Shown piece by piece: positions 18,123 through 29,685 of a DNA stretch of 64,000 nt. Location: the NCBI GenBank assembly GCA_029204225.1, contig MU832598.1, forward strand, positions 1 through 64,000, written 5' to 3'. This DNA is from Diphasiastrum complanatum (taxonomy: Eukaryota; Streptophyta; Lycopodiopsida; Lycopodiales; Lycopodiaceae). Positions within the stretch are counted from its first letter, which is position 1, and each line of letters begins with the position of its first letter. The notes under the pieces were generated by a model, which saw nothing but the letters and a program-made list of their open reading frames with translations, was not told the DNA's origin and ran no database searches. The position numbers were made by a program, and so were the translations under genes.

Positions 18123-21100
18123 TCAAGTAACATCAAGCCCTGGAGGATCAATTGGAACAGCATCTGGTGTAGTAACAACTGGAGCAACAGCTGATGTAGA
18201 GAAATCAACAAGTGCGGCAAGAGCACGAGCCTGATCCGCAAGTGACGGTGTATGATAAAAGACATCAATAGGCTCCCATGTGGCCTCCTCAACAGGACGA
18301 CCATCCCACTGGACTAGGAACTGAATCTGCCGGCGGCGTCGACTATGATGCAAACGCACCTGAAGGATAGCAGCAGGTAATAAAGGAAAGAGATCCGGTG
18401 CAGTAGGAAACTCAGCATCACGAGGAGCATCATCCTCAATAGCAGCACGTAATAAACTGACATGGAATATATCACAGGCACGTGTGGAAGCAGGAAGCTG
18501 AAGACGATATGTAACTAGACTAAGCACCTCCAATACACAATAAGGCCCATAATAACGTGGTTCAAGCTTCTCAGTAGAAGCATGGCCCTGAATAAAATGA
18601 TGACGTGCAAACCGTAGGCGTAGATATACCATATCACCAACATGAAACTCAACATGACGTCGATGACGATCAACTGAAGCCTGATAACACTGCTGGACCT
18701 GCTGCAAATGGGAACTGGCCTGGAGAATAAGCTCGCGAGCACCTGATAGAAATGAAGACAGTGTCACAGGTGTATCCTCGGGAGGAAGAGGAATACCAGG
18801 TAAAAGAGGTGCATAACCATGAGATAATAAAAATGGTGCAACGCCGGTGCTGGTACTAACAGAGCTGTTATAGCTATACTCTGCCAAACGTAAGTGTTGA
18901 TCCCAATCCTTCCCTGAAGGAGTAACAAAATGGCGCAAATAATCCTCAAGGATCCTGTTAAGAACCTCAGACTGCCCATCAGAAGTAGAATGATAAGCAG
19001 ACCCCATAAAAAGCTGTACATCCAATATACGCATAAGCTCTGTCCAGAACAATGATGTAAACTTACTATCCCGATCTAAAAGGATAGTACGAGGAAACCC
19101 ATGTAGGCGAAATATCTCTGAAAGGAACAAGCGTGCACAATGCTCTGCTGTGATAGTACTGCGGACGGGTATGAAAGGTGCCTGTTTCGAGAACCTGTCA
19201 ACTACCACCATACATGAATCGTGACCACGACGGGTGTGGGGAAGGCCAATGATGAAGTCCATAGAAATATCAGTCCACTGGTGGTGAGGAATAGGCCAAC
19301 TTTGAAGAAAACCAGCGGACTTAGCACGAGAGTACTTATTACGTAAGCAGAAAGGACAGGTACGAATAAGTACAACAAGCTCTTTCCTAAGGGATGGCCA
19401 ATAGAAATGATCCTTAAGACGAGCATAAGACTTCTGAAAACCAAAATGACCCCCAACTAGGGACGAATGAGCATCCCACAACAACTGAGAACGGATACCC
19501 AAAGAACTAGGAATACAAAGAGAACCATAATGATAAAGACGGTGGTCAACAATGGAATAAGCCTGATGAGGTGAAGACGACATAGGTGGAGCAGAACTAT
19601 AAACATCACAAAAATCAAAACATGTAAGATAAGCAGATGGAAGATCATCAAACCAGGAAGGGATCGTGGCAACAAGGGTATTCAATAAAGCAGGAAGTTT
19701 AGACAATGCGTCAGCAGCAGTGTTAGCACGACTAGGACGATACAAAATAGAAAAATCAAAAGATTGTAAAAACTGCAACCAACGAAACTGACGATCACTA
19801 AGATCACGCTGGGAGAAGAGATAACGTAAGGACTGATGATCAGTAACGATATCAAAAGGAACACGGTACAGGTAATGGCGCCACTTCTTAAGAGCATAGA
19901 TAATGGCAAGAAGCTCTTTCTCATGGACAGAATAACGTTGCCCATAAGAGCGTAAACGACGCGACTCATAAGCAATAATACACTGAGACTGATGAAGCAA
20001 GGCACCCAAACCAACATTACTAGCATCGGTCTCAACAATAAATTTCTGATCAAATTGTGGTAAACACAGGACAGAGGCCTCCACAACAGCACGACGAAGA
20101 GTGTCAAAGGCGAACTGACAATCAGAAGTCCAAACAAAAGCACTACACTTCTTTAAAAGGGCATGAAGAGGGGCAGCCACAGTGGCAAAGTGAGGAACAG
20201 GACGACGAAGGTGAGTAGCGAGACCAAGAAACATACGAACATGGTGGACATCTGTGGGAACAGGCCAATCAGCGATTGCTCGAACCTTATGAGGGTCCAA
20301 ACGAATACGACCATCACAAATGAGAAATCCTAAAAACTCAATCTCAACAACAGCAAAGGAACACTTAGAAAGTTTAGCAAACAACTGGTGATGAACAAGC
20401 AATTGAAAAACAGATGAAAGATGTAACACATGCTCATCAAGAGTCTTACTAAAAACAAGAATATCATCAAAATAAACTAAAACACAACGACCAAGGAGAG
20501 GACGCATGATGTTATTCATCACATTCTGGAACGTAGGTGGACCATTAGTAACACCAAAAGGAAGAACACGAAACTCATACAAACCAAGATGGGTACGAAA
20601 CGCAGTCTTGTGTTCGTCCGAAGGATGCATCCTAATCTAGTGATAGCCGAAATATAAGTCTATCTTAGAGAAAAGATGAGAGGTGCCTAACTGGTCAAAG
20701 AGATCATCCATGTGAGGAATAGGATACTGGTTACGGATGGTCGACTTATTGAGGGCACGATAATCAATGCAGAGGCGTTTGGAACCATCTTTCTTACTGA
20801 CAAGGAGAACAAGGGCACCAAAAGAACTGTGACTAGGAGCAATAAGGCCCTGATCTAGTAAAGCAGTAATCTGAAGCTCAACCTCATCATGCTCAGACTT
20901 AGACATACGGTAAGGAGGCCGGGAGGGAGGAGCAGAACCAGGACGCAAATCAATATGGACATAATGGTGGTAGCGTCGTAGGTTCTGAAAAGACAAATGC
21001 ATACTGATGTAATAAGTCAGAGATCACCTGAGGAACAGCTGCTGGAGGAGAGGTAGTCACTGGAGAATCTGCTGCAGCACGCTGAACACATAATAAAGCT

Positions 21101-21250
21101 GCACAATGAGCCTGAGATAGGCTGCGGATAAACTGCTTCCCGCTGATCAGCTGGAAATCTGCTTGAGAATCAATACCAGCAAGTGAGTGGGTCACTGCAT
21201 CATGAACAAATGTCAATGTCTGCTGAGCCAAGTCCAAAGTAACCGCTCCC
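18123..21250 (-). pseudogene. Gypsy element F pol: RT, RNase H, integrase, chromodomain (chromovirus)
   Basis: The main open stretch, 20630-18123, has 835 codons. It continues upstream in 21002-20637 after one in-frame stop at 20637-20639, and further up after a frame change near 20.97 kb. Visible parts in order: the RT start with [18 protein letters not shown], catalytic VYFDDILVFS, RNase H with VETDASNVGLGALL and YSVHEKELLAI, an integrase HHCC finger (GGHFGF to TCPFC), integrase core acidic residues in WTDISMDFI, DRDSKFTS and STSDGQSEVLNR, and a C-terminal chromodomain with FLVQWDGRPVEEATWEP. The enzyme copies element RNA and inserts the DNA; the chromodomain usually targets chromatin. This copy is nearly intact but has at least two breaks in pol. 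Confidence 0.93.
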
Positions 21251-21261
21251 AATGAAGCAAA

Positions 21262-22817
21262 TCAATCAGCACCAAGGATAAGGTCATAGCGCTCCAGAGG
21301 AATGATATAAAGATCTGCCTGTCCTGAAAAATCACCAATCCGATAGGATAATCCCTGAAACATCTGAGAACTAGGAAATGAGTGACAACTGGCAACCTCA
21401 ACTGTGAGAGGCTGTGGAGCAGGAATAGGTGAAGCGCGTATCCGGCTGAGAACATAACTGCTGATAAAGGAATGAGTGCTGTCGTTATCAACTAAAGCAA
21501 TATACTCACGACCAGTAATGCGCACACGTAGCCAAATGGAGCGAGGACCGGGGCACCCTGTCCAGGTAGCATAAGCAAGCTGAGCATGGCAAATAGCAGG
21601 AAGTAAATCAGTAGAAGGCTCAGGAGATAGATCAAGCTCATCAGATATATGAATGTAGATATCGGACTTATCTGGGGTAGTGCCCTCATGGTAGAAAATA
21701 GCAGTAGAAGTAGGCAGGGGCTGGCGGCAATCATAGGCAATGTGGTCAGGAATCTTACAACGAAAGCAAAGACGCTTTTTTTGAATGTCAGCGAACTCTG
21801 CATACGTGTAACGTCGGACAAAAGCAGGACGAGGAGGCGGAGGGCGAGGAGCGGGAGAAGTAAGAGAAGAGGTCGGGACGACAATGGATGGGGTAGATGG
21901 GGCCGGAGATGGTAGAGGTGAAAGAGATGGACGGGGTTGGGAAAAGCGAAAGGGAGCAGGATCAGGGTACTTATGCTGTAAAGTACTAGCAAGGGACATG
22001 GCCTCAACAAGTGTGGGTGGACGGAAAGAAGAGACATCGTATCGTAGAGCACCACGAAGTCCAGCAATGTAGCGAGAAATAAGCTCGATGGGCTGAAGAT
22101 CTGTAAAGAGGTAGGAAAGGTCCATAAACTGATCTGTATAGGAAGAAAGATCACCAGTCTGAGTAAGACTACGGAATATACCACGCTGGCGGCTCAGCCA
22201 CTGAGGGTCAATCATAGCATGACGAAGATCACGACGAAAGATGGGCCATAACTGGAGACCGTCCCGATCAGGGTCAAGTCGGTAGACCCGCCACCAAGTG
22301 GCAGCACGTCCATCTAAATGTAAGGCGGCTAACAAGATCTTCTGAGGACCAGTCTTAGGGTAAATCTGAAAATAAGTATCAAGCTTTACAAACCAATTCT
22401 CTAACAAGTTCCCGTCAGAGGAACCAGAATGGTGGCAAGCTGTACCCGATCACGAAAATCTCGAGCAAAATGTGGCTCAGGAGCTAGATGTCGTGGAAAA
22501 TGTGACTCAAGAGCTGTAGGACATGGAAAATTGGGTGGTGGGTTAGGTGGAAAATGCCCACCGCCAAAGGAAGTAGACGAGGATGGAAGTCCAAATGGAG
22601 ACCCAAATGATGAATGAACAGGGGCTTTGCCAGGTCCATATGGCTGTAAGGAATCAATATGTGACTGCATAGTGGCAAAGCTGGTCTGTAGAGTGGTAAA
22701 ACCAGTCATCATTTGGTCGAAACGACTACTGAGGAGAGTAAGAGAGTCACACATATCAGCAAACTGCTCATCTAAAGGTCCGGAATGACTCGCAGGTGTA
22801 GTGGGTGAGCTAGCCAT
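21262..22817 (-). pseudogene. Gypsy element F gag and protease, broken by a frameshift and a stop
   Basis: Gag starts at 22817 (MASSPTTPASHSG) and changes frame near 22.42 kb. It then continues through a capsid-like segment (GRAATWWRVYRL), a proline-rich linker, and a CCHC knuckle CFRCKIPDHIAYDC. The protease follows with LVDNDSTHSFISSYV. Most gypsy proteases have Asp-Ser/Thr-Gly at this place; here it reads Asp-Asn-Asp, which should inactivate it. A TGA at 21262-21264 (a tryptophan in related elements) separates protease from pol. Confidence 0.9.
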
Positions 22818-23788
22818 GAGGAAGAAAAAGTAAGCGAGAAAAGAAATGTGCTAAACAATTGGACGAACTGAAGGAGAGGACATAAGTCGTCACAACAGGC
22901 ACGCCAATGAAAAGACACAATAGAACTCGCGATGTAAGATGAACGGAAAGGACAACTAAGTAAGAAATACCTCGTAACCGCAACTGGAAGTGAGTTGAAG
23001 AATAGCAGCGATATGTCGAGGTACCGGGCAGCCTCCAAAAAAGATGCTAAGGGCCCGACAACATGGAGTGAACGGTGGGTAAAAGTATGGGAAACAATAA
23101 TGGACTATGGGGCTGGAAAGGGAGCAGCCAAGGAAAGGAAGTGATAACAAAAAGGAGGTATGGGCAGTGAGGAAACAAGGCTGAAAAATCAGAGATCGTC
23201 CTTCAAGAGTAAAAAAAAGTTTGCGATAAAGACGGGGAGCAATCCTGATGCGCGATGAAGTTGGATGGGAGTGGCTTTCTAAGCATCTAGGCATGTTTGT
23301 ATTGTCCGGGGTAGGGTTGCGAACACAGACAGCAGTGTAGGAGGGTGAGCTGAAATTGAGGCGGATGTAGGGCGCCAGCTATGGTGGAGTGTGGGCGTCC
23401 AAGAGAGGTAGTAAAAGGCAAAAAAAATCGGATCAAAAAGATGGGTTGGTAGGGCGCTAGGAGTGGCTGATGGAAGGTGGCGAATTGGGACAGCAAAAAG
23501 CGAAAATTTTCAGCAAAGGAAGGAGCAGTAGGGCGCTAGTCAGCAAGCATGAGGGCGCCCAAAATAGGGGAGGAAAAAGGCTGAAAATGCAGCAGTAGGC
23601 AGCCAACAAAAGGGCGCTAGAAATGGGCAGCAAGTGGGCGTCTGTCCTCCTCCGATCCGTCGTGAAAATCTGCAAGACAAGTGTGGAGAAATGCTGAAGA
23701 TCCGGCTGAAAAATGGTAAAGATCCAAGCTGAAAATGGGCGCCCTCCTGTGAGAGAAAAATCTGCTCAATGGAGATGCTCAGGAAAGT
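22818..23788 (-). other. Untranslated leader of gypsy element F
   Basis: About 970 bases between the primer binding site and gag. Several GGGCGCCC- and GGGCGCTAG-like words recur. No coding domain is seen, and the open frames here look like chance. Confidence 0.7.
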
Positions 23789-23800
23789 GCTCTGATACCA
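23789..23800 (-). promoter_or_regulatory. tRNA-iMet primer binding site of element F
   Basis: On minus the sequence is TGGTATCAGAGC, complementary to the 3' end of initiator tRNA-Met. It is directly adjacent to the LTR end CATAACT, so it fixes the LTR boundary. Confidence 0.93.
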
Positions 23801-24251
23801 AGTTATGAACGTAGCCACGGCTGATCTAGATTTAGTCTATGAAAGCATCACATAAGCAAGACTTAACCCTAGAAAACAGGAGAGAGAAAGCTTAAAGAGA
23901 CTAAAGAAGGAGATCATATCATAAGCCAAGTAACAGATGACACAGAATCCCTACTTATAGCCAAGAGGAAGCCCTAAAAGGAAGCTTCCAGTGGCTAGGG
24001 CCAAACTGAGAGGGACAATAGTGTGCCCTCCAAGAAGGCCCCCACTCTCAGTAATATGACCAAATAACCAATATATTGAATCATAGGGCCCAAGGCCAAT
24101 AATATGGTCTAAATGTCAATAATAGGGCCCAAGGCCAACCATATAGTCTAAATGTCAAATAATGAATAAAAAAGGGCCCAAAGCCTACTTATGCATAAAG
24201 TAAAGTAAATGTAAATGGACATGGTGAATGTAATGAGCCGAGTCCATAGCT
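23801..24251 (-). repeat. 5' LTR of gypsy element F (451 bases)
   Basis: Partner of 17629-18078. Its outer end reads CATAGCT on plus, against CATAACT in the partner, followed by the CATAT target duplication at 24252-24256. The two LTRs are the most similar pair in the window, in line with F being the youngest insertion of the nest. Confidence 0.93.
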
Positions 24252-24256
24252 CATAT

Positions 24257-25255
24257 CCAGCTGATTGCAGCTCCGCACACTATTGTACATCCTCCCGTAA
24301 TGGACTTGTTGTCATCCTTGCAGCTCGCCTAGCTCACATCACTGTAGTGATGCAGCTCGAATCATTTCTCCTCGTTTCTAGCTCTGTAGGTTAACCCAAT
24401 ATTCTGGGTACCCTTCAGATACTATAGGATTCGTTTGGCCATTTGCCAATGTGCTAGACCAGGATTGGAACAGAATTGGCTCAATGCGTAAATAGAGAAG
24501 GCCAAATTCGGTCTGGTACAAATTGTCAAGTACAACATACTCCCGATTAAGTTCTGGTAGGGTATAGCTGCCATCTTCTGTTCTTCTTCTTCTGTTTTTG
24601 GACAATCCTGTTTCATGAGCTTGGCTCCAACTATCATTGGTGTGGCTTTTTTTTTGCAGTCCATCATGTGGTACTGCTTCAGCACTTTTCTGGCGTATTC
24701 TGACTGACTCAAGTGCATTTTGCCATTTGTTCGATCTCTTCTGATCTCCAGCCCTAGGCATTTTGTTGCTTCTCCAAGATCTATGATTTCGTAGCTTTCA
24801 GAAATCTGACTCTTCGTGTCTTTGATCAGCATCAAGGAATTTCCTATCATCAACGAACCGTCCACGAAAATGGTCAGTATCGCATAATCCTTTCCTACTC
24901 TTTTGTTGTAGACATTACAGTCTGGTTGAGTAGGGTTGAAGTCTACAGACTTCAGAAGACCATCAAGCTTTTTGTACCAGGCCCGTGATGCCTGTTTTAG
25001 ACCGTAGATGCATCTTTGCAATCGACAGACATATTGTCTGTTGTCGGGGTCTTCATAGCCTTCAGGTTGCTTCATGAAGATTTCTTCATGTAGATCTTCA
25101 TGGAGAAAGGCTATTTTCACGTCAATCTGGTGAATTTCTAGATTGTACTATGTGGCGTATGCAAGGAGTAGCCTTATGCTTGTCATCTTCACCATGGGCA
25201 AATATGTGTCGAAATAGTCGACACCATATCTCTGCCTGTAGCCCTTTGCGACAAG
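24257..25255 (-). pseudogene. Copia element B: reverse transcriptase
   Basis: Minus strand, with open stretch 25120-24422. Recognisable copia RT text includes LVAKGYRQRYGVDY, a VDGSLMIGNS segment at the place of the catalytic YVDD box (a Gly replaces the second Asp), LGLEIRRDR, and the conserved KATPM and IGSMLYL segments. The change at the catalytic Asp pair would abolish polymerase activity. The left end joins the RNase H part at 17628 once element F is removed; the right end meets an inverted segment. Confidence 0.9.
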
Positions 25256-27755
25256 CCACTGTCAGGCCAAGCAGAGCTGCTAGGAGCACTCTATGTGCCC
25301 TCACTTAGAAAGGATCTGCTATGTGTCTCCAAGATGGCAGATCTAGGCATTCGAGTTTTGTTCGACGGCAACACTTGTCGTATGATCGAGAAGATGACAA
25401 ACAAATTGCTGACAATCGGATGCAGAGAAGTTATGAAATGAAGACTGCAGCTTCAGTCATGCACCTTCACAATCAGCTGCAATCCATACGGTGGGATGGA
25501 AACCAGTTAGATCAGCACGTTGAGAAGATCAGAACGATCTTCGCTCAACTTGTTGCATCAGGACAAGAGCACCAGGTCCCAGCACCACAGCAGCTGATGT
25601 ACTTCATGAAATCTCTACTAACGTCCTATCAGCCGCTAAGAATGCTCATATTGAGTCTACTAGACATGACATTCGACAAAGTAGTCAGTCTTGTCGCTGA
25701 TGAGAGACAAAGGAGAGGGAAGCAGTGATCAAGAGAAAGCTCTCTTCACGAAAGGAAAAAAGAAAAACAAAAACAAGCCAAGATTCAAGAAGACAACGTC
25801 CTCAAATCAGCAATCTTCTTTCTGCAATCACTGCCACAAACCAGGCCATACGACCAACAAATGCTGGTTTGATCTAGCAATACCTTGCATGCACTGCAAG
25901 AAGAAAGGGCATTCTGCATACGATTGCAGATTCAACTCAAAAAAAAAGAACAAGGTTGAAAAAGCAAATGTTGTAGAGTCATCTAAGGATGCAGAAGGAG
26001 GTGACGAAGCTTTCATGATACTCGATGAAGATGTAGTCATCGATTCAGGAGCAATATCTCACATAACCTGCAACAAGAAGATCTTGATCAACTTTCGCGA
26101 ACTCAAAAACGACAAAGCAGTGATTCTAGGCGATGGAAACAGACACGATGTCAAATGCATCGACTCTCTACAGCTATGAACATTGTCAGGCCAAGCAAAA
26201 CTGCCAGGAGCACTCTATGTGCCCTCACTCAGAAAGGATCTGCTATCTGTCTCCAAGATGACAGATCTAGGCATTCGAGTTTTGTTCGATGGCACCACTT
26301 GTCGTATGATCGAGAAGATGACAAACAAGTTGCTGAGAGTCGGATGCAGATAAGGAAATCTCTACCAGGCCAAAATAATCAGCAACTCTGAAAGCATATT
26401 AAATGCTTCAGAAAACGAAGATCAGCTCTGGCATAGAAGAATGTGTCATCTGAATAATGCGGAGCCTGTATGACATGAGAAGAAAGGACATTGTCACAGG
26501 TTTAAAGATTTCAAGGCCAGAGGCTGAGTTCTGCGAAGCTTGTCAAAAAGGCAAGCAACATCGGAATCCATTCACACACGAGGGAAGAAGAGCCAAGGAA
26601 GTTCTTGAGCTCGTCCACTCTGATGTGTGTGGACCGATGAAAACAGATTTGCTCTCAAGTTCGAGATATTTTCTAACGTTCATAGATGATTATAGCCGAA
26701 TGACCACGATCTACTACTTGAAGAAGTCCGAAGTATTTGATTCTTTCAAGAAGTTTGTGGCATTCGCAGAGTGACACATCTCGAAAAGATACAGACGCTT
26801 AGATCTGACAATGGAGGTGAATAGAAAAGCACAGAATTCTCAAGATTCTACGAAGAACATGGGATCGAACACCAGTTCACTCCTGCATACACACCAGAAT
26901 ACAACGGTGTGGTAGAAAGAAAAAACAAAATGCTAGTCAAAGGAGCCAGATGCATGATGGCACAGGCTCAATTGCCAAGTTAATTCTGGGCCAAGGCAAT
27001 AGCTGCAGCTATACACCTGCACAACAGATCTACAACGACAACGCTGGAGAACAAAATACCATATGAAATGTGGACAGGCAGAAAGCTTGATCTATCATAT
27101 GTACGAGTGTTTGGATGTGCAGCATACAAGCACATTCCAAAGGAAACGAGAAGCAAGCTCGATGACAAATTCGAACAAACAATCATAGTCGGCTACTCGA
27201 ACGAAACACATGTGTACAGACTCTATGATCCAATCACGAAGAAAGTTGTTTCGAGCAGAGATGTGAAGTTCGACGAGTCCACATTCCCTGGACTGAAAGA
27301 CGAAAGAGGCCATGAGATCTTCACATTGCTGCCTATTCAAGAGGGAGATCGAGCATATACGTCAAATCAGAATGCAGAGCCCCAGATTCCATAGCAGCAA
27401 GAAGCAGAGGATCGACCCCACGAACAAGAAATGTTTGAGCAGCGCCGAAACGAACCTCAAAGGTCAACAAGACAAAGAAGACCTCCAGACTGCTATTCTG
27501 ACAATCTTCAATGGAGTGGAGACACGCAGTTCGAGTATTGCAGCTTCACAGAAGAGCCAACAACATACCAAGAAGCTATCCAAAGTCCAGAGGGAGAATT
27601 TTGGAAGCAGACAATGTCAGAGGAGATCAAGTCGATGAGGCAAAACGAGACATGGACATTAGAGCCACTGCCAAAACACAGAAAAATAGTCGACTGCAAG
27701 TGGGTGTACAAGAAAAAGCTAAAATCAGATGGTGCTGTAGCTGTAGAGAGCTGTT
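25256..27755 (+). pseudogene. Copia element B: inverted internal segment (protease, gag copy, integrase, RT start)
   Basis: This 2.5-kb part reads on plus while the rest of element B reads on minus. Order on plus: a protease-to-integrase bit (25265-25430), a gag copy (25440-25980) with zinc knuckles CNHCHKPGHTTNKC and CMHCKKKGHSAYDC, a protease region with VIDSGAISHITC, the same protease-to-integrase bit again (26185-26350), integrase with LWHRRMCHLNN, LVHSDVCGPM and FIDDYSRM, its C-terminal part, then the RT start (KWVYKKKLKSDGA). Stops and frame changes occur throughout. The bit present twice shows a tandem duplication of about 920 bases. Confidence 0.9.
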
Positions 27756-28560
27756 GTCTTTGACATCGTGTCTGCTTCCATCGCCTAGAATCACTGCTTT
27801 GTCGTTTTTGAGTTCGCACAAGTTGATCAACATCTTCTTGTTGCAGGTTATGTGGATTGTTGCTCTTGAATCGATGACTACATAGTAGTCATGTTCAGAG
27901 TAGCTTGTCGAAGCTTTGTCGAGTATCATGAAAGCTTCATCACCTCTTTCAGCATCCTTTGATGACTCTGCAACGTTTGCCTTTCAGCTTTGTTTTTTTC
28001 TTTTTGGGTTGAATCTGCAGTCGTATGCAGAATATCCTTTCTTCTTGCAGTGCATGCAGGGTGTTTCTGGATTGAACCAGCATTTGTTGGCCGTATGGCC
28101 TGGTTTGTGACAATGATTGCAGGAAGAAGATTGCTGATTCGAGGACTTTGTCTTCTCGAATCTTGGCTTGTTTTTGTTCTTCTTCCTTCCTTTTGTGAAG
28201 AGAGCCTTTTCTTGATCACTGCTTCTCTCTCCTTCGTCTCTCATCAGTCTCTCATCAGCAACAAGACTGACTGCTTTGTCGAATGTCATATCTGGTAAAC
28301 TCAGTATGAGCATTCTCAGTGGCTGATAGGAAGTCGGTAGAGATTTCATGAAGTACATCAACTGTTGTGGTGCTGGGACCTGGTGCTCCTGTCCTGATGC
28401 AGCGAGTTGAGTGAAGATCGTTCTGATCTTCTCAACGTGCTAATCTAACTGGTTGCCATCCCATCGTATGGATTGTAGTTGATTGTGAAGGTGCATGACT
28501 GAAGTTGTAGTCCTCACTACATACTTCTGGTTTAATCTTTTCCACGCTATATGGCTGCTT
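27756..28560 (-). pseudogene. Copia element B: gag and protease start
   Basis: Minus-strand gag closely matches the copy inside the inverted segment. It shows PTSYQPLRMLILSLPDMTFDK, two CCHC knuckles (CNHCHKPGHTANKC, CMHCKKKGYSAYDC) and the protease stretch VIDSRATIHITC, where the usual active-site Gly is Arg. It stops at the inversion breakpoint near 27755. Confidence 0.9.
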
Positions 28561-28699
28561 TCGTAGTCTCAATCTACATGAGTAGATCTTCATTTACGGA
28601 CAAAACAATGATCACCATTGCGTGCTCATCCTTTCTGATCCATTCAGCTCTCCTCGGGTCTCCCTCTGGAGCCTCTGAGAGCTGCACCTCCTGAGAACT
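28561..28699 (-). other. Leader of copia element B
   Basis: Short stretch between primer site and gag. On minus it contains a gag-start-like WIRKDEHAM segment, broken by stops. Confidence 0.5.
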
Positions 28700-28711
28700 G
28701 CTCTGATACCA
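28700..28711 (-). promoter_or_regulatory. tRNA-iMet primer binding site of element B
   Basis: TGGTATCAGAGC on minus, directly after the LTR end GCGACA. Confidence 0.93.
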
Positions 28712-29500
28712 TGTCGCAGAAGCATTTTCTTGTTGTTTCGTGTTCGTTCTCTCTTCTGATTCGCGAACAGTTTTATGTGTTTGAATTTTTTTTTTCGTGC
28801 GGAATCTCTTTTGAGATCCCAGACACTTGACTACGCATCACAGGACATATTTTATTCTAGCAATCAAGAGACACAGCACAAGGCCAAGAGATACACAAAA
28901 TAGAGCAACTATGTTGTCAGTTTGGTTTTAGAGCAAGATCGTCAGTGTCTCGCTCGTTGGCAGAATGACTCTCTGCTCTTTCGCTGTGTTCTGCTCATTG
29001 GCAGACTTTCATGCACAACTATGGTATTTTTGCTTTCTTACTCTATTCGCTACATCTCTCTCTGTTTCTTACAAATCTCTGTATTCACTATCTCTCTACT
29101 TACAGTTATGATCCAGAGAGGATTGTTTATACCTCCACCATGTGGAGTTTACAAGATAGCTAAACGTAGAATTACAAGACAAGTTAACGCTAATCAACTA
29201 GTTAGTTAGTCTCCATTGTTGCTATTCGTTTCAGCTGGGCATGAAGCCCGTTGAGCTGCCAGCCTGGCAGCACGAAGGATTTCTCTTCGTTTGTTTCATT
29301 CTTTTTGTTCTTTTCGTAGTCTTCGTTCTGCGTCCCTTTTGCGGTTTGCAGTCCTGGAGGTGTGTTTACGATTCACAATTGATTCGCAAATCTTTCGTGC
29401 TTAGAGTCAAAGACACGTTGACTGTCGCGAATTGTTCTGGTTCGACTTTCATGTCTTGTTCGTGCTGCGACAAAGTTGCAGGAGTTCACCATTTCTAACA
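28712..29500 (-). repeat. 5' LTR of copia element B
   Basis: Partner of 16454-17240. On minus it starts TGTTAGAAATGG and ends CTGCGACA, the canonical TG..CA form. It is rich in ACGAA and GCGAA words. The outer side carries the five-base A/T target duplication (29501-29505). Confidence 0.93.
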
Positions 29501-29505
29501 AAAAA

Positions 29506-29685
29506 TGGCAAACATCTTCTGGTTGATCTTGTTGTATCCTCTTAACTGTCGAACAGTTTTCACAATACGTTCCAATAGTTGACCCTGCCAGGATGTGGTG
29601 CCTCTCCTAAGCACCATATGGAGACCGTGTCGGAAATACTTAATGCGTTTTGCGTCTGTCAATGGATCCTGAAGACTCCTCGACG
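29506..29685 (-). pseudogene. Gypsy element A: gag fragment with the start of the zinc knuckle
   Basis: On minus a frame ends in the first two cysteines of a CCHC knuckle exactly at the copia B target site. The second half follows at 16448. This shows that A was the target of B and that the junction is clean. No clear primer site is seen between this piece and the LTR. Confidence 0.75.

Noticed and set aside
18123-22817. Many open frames in the other frames of element F (for example 19682-20143 and 21492-22184)
   Set aside because: They are hydrophobic shadows of the gag-pol coding strand.
25122-25304. Short minus frame at the inversion breakpoint read as a novel protein
   Set aside because: It is the copia RT start read in a shifted frame across the breakpoint.
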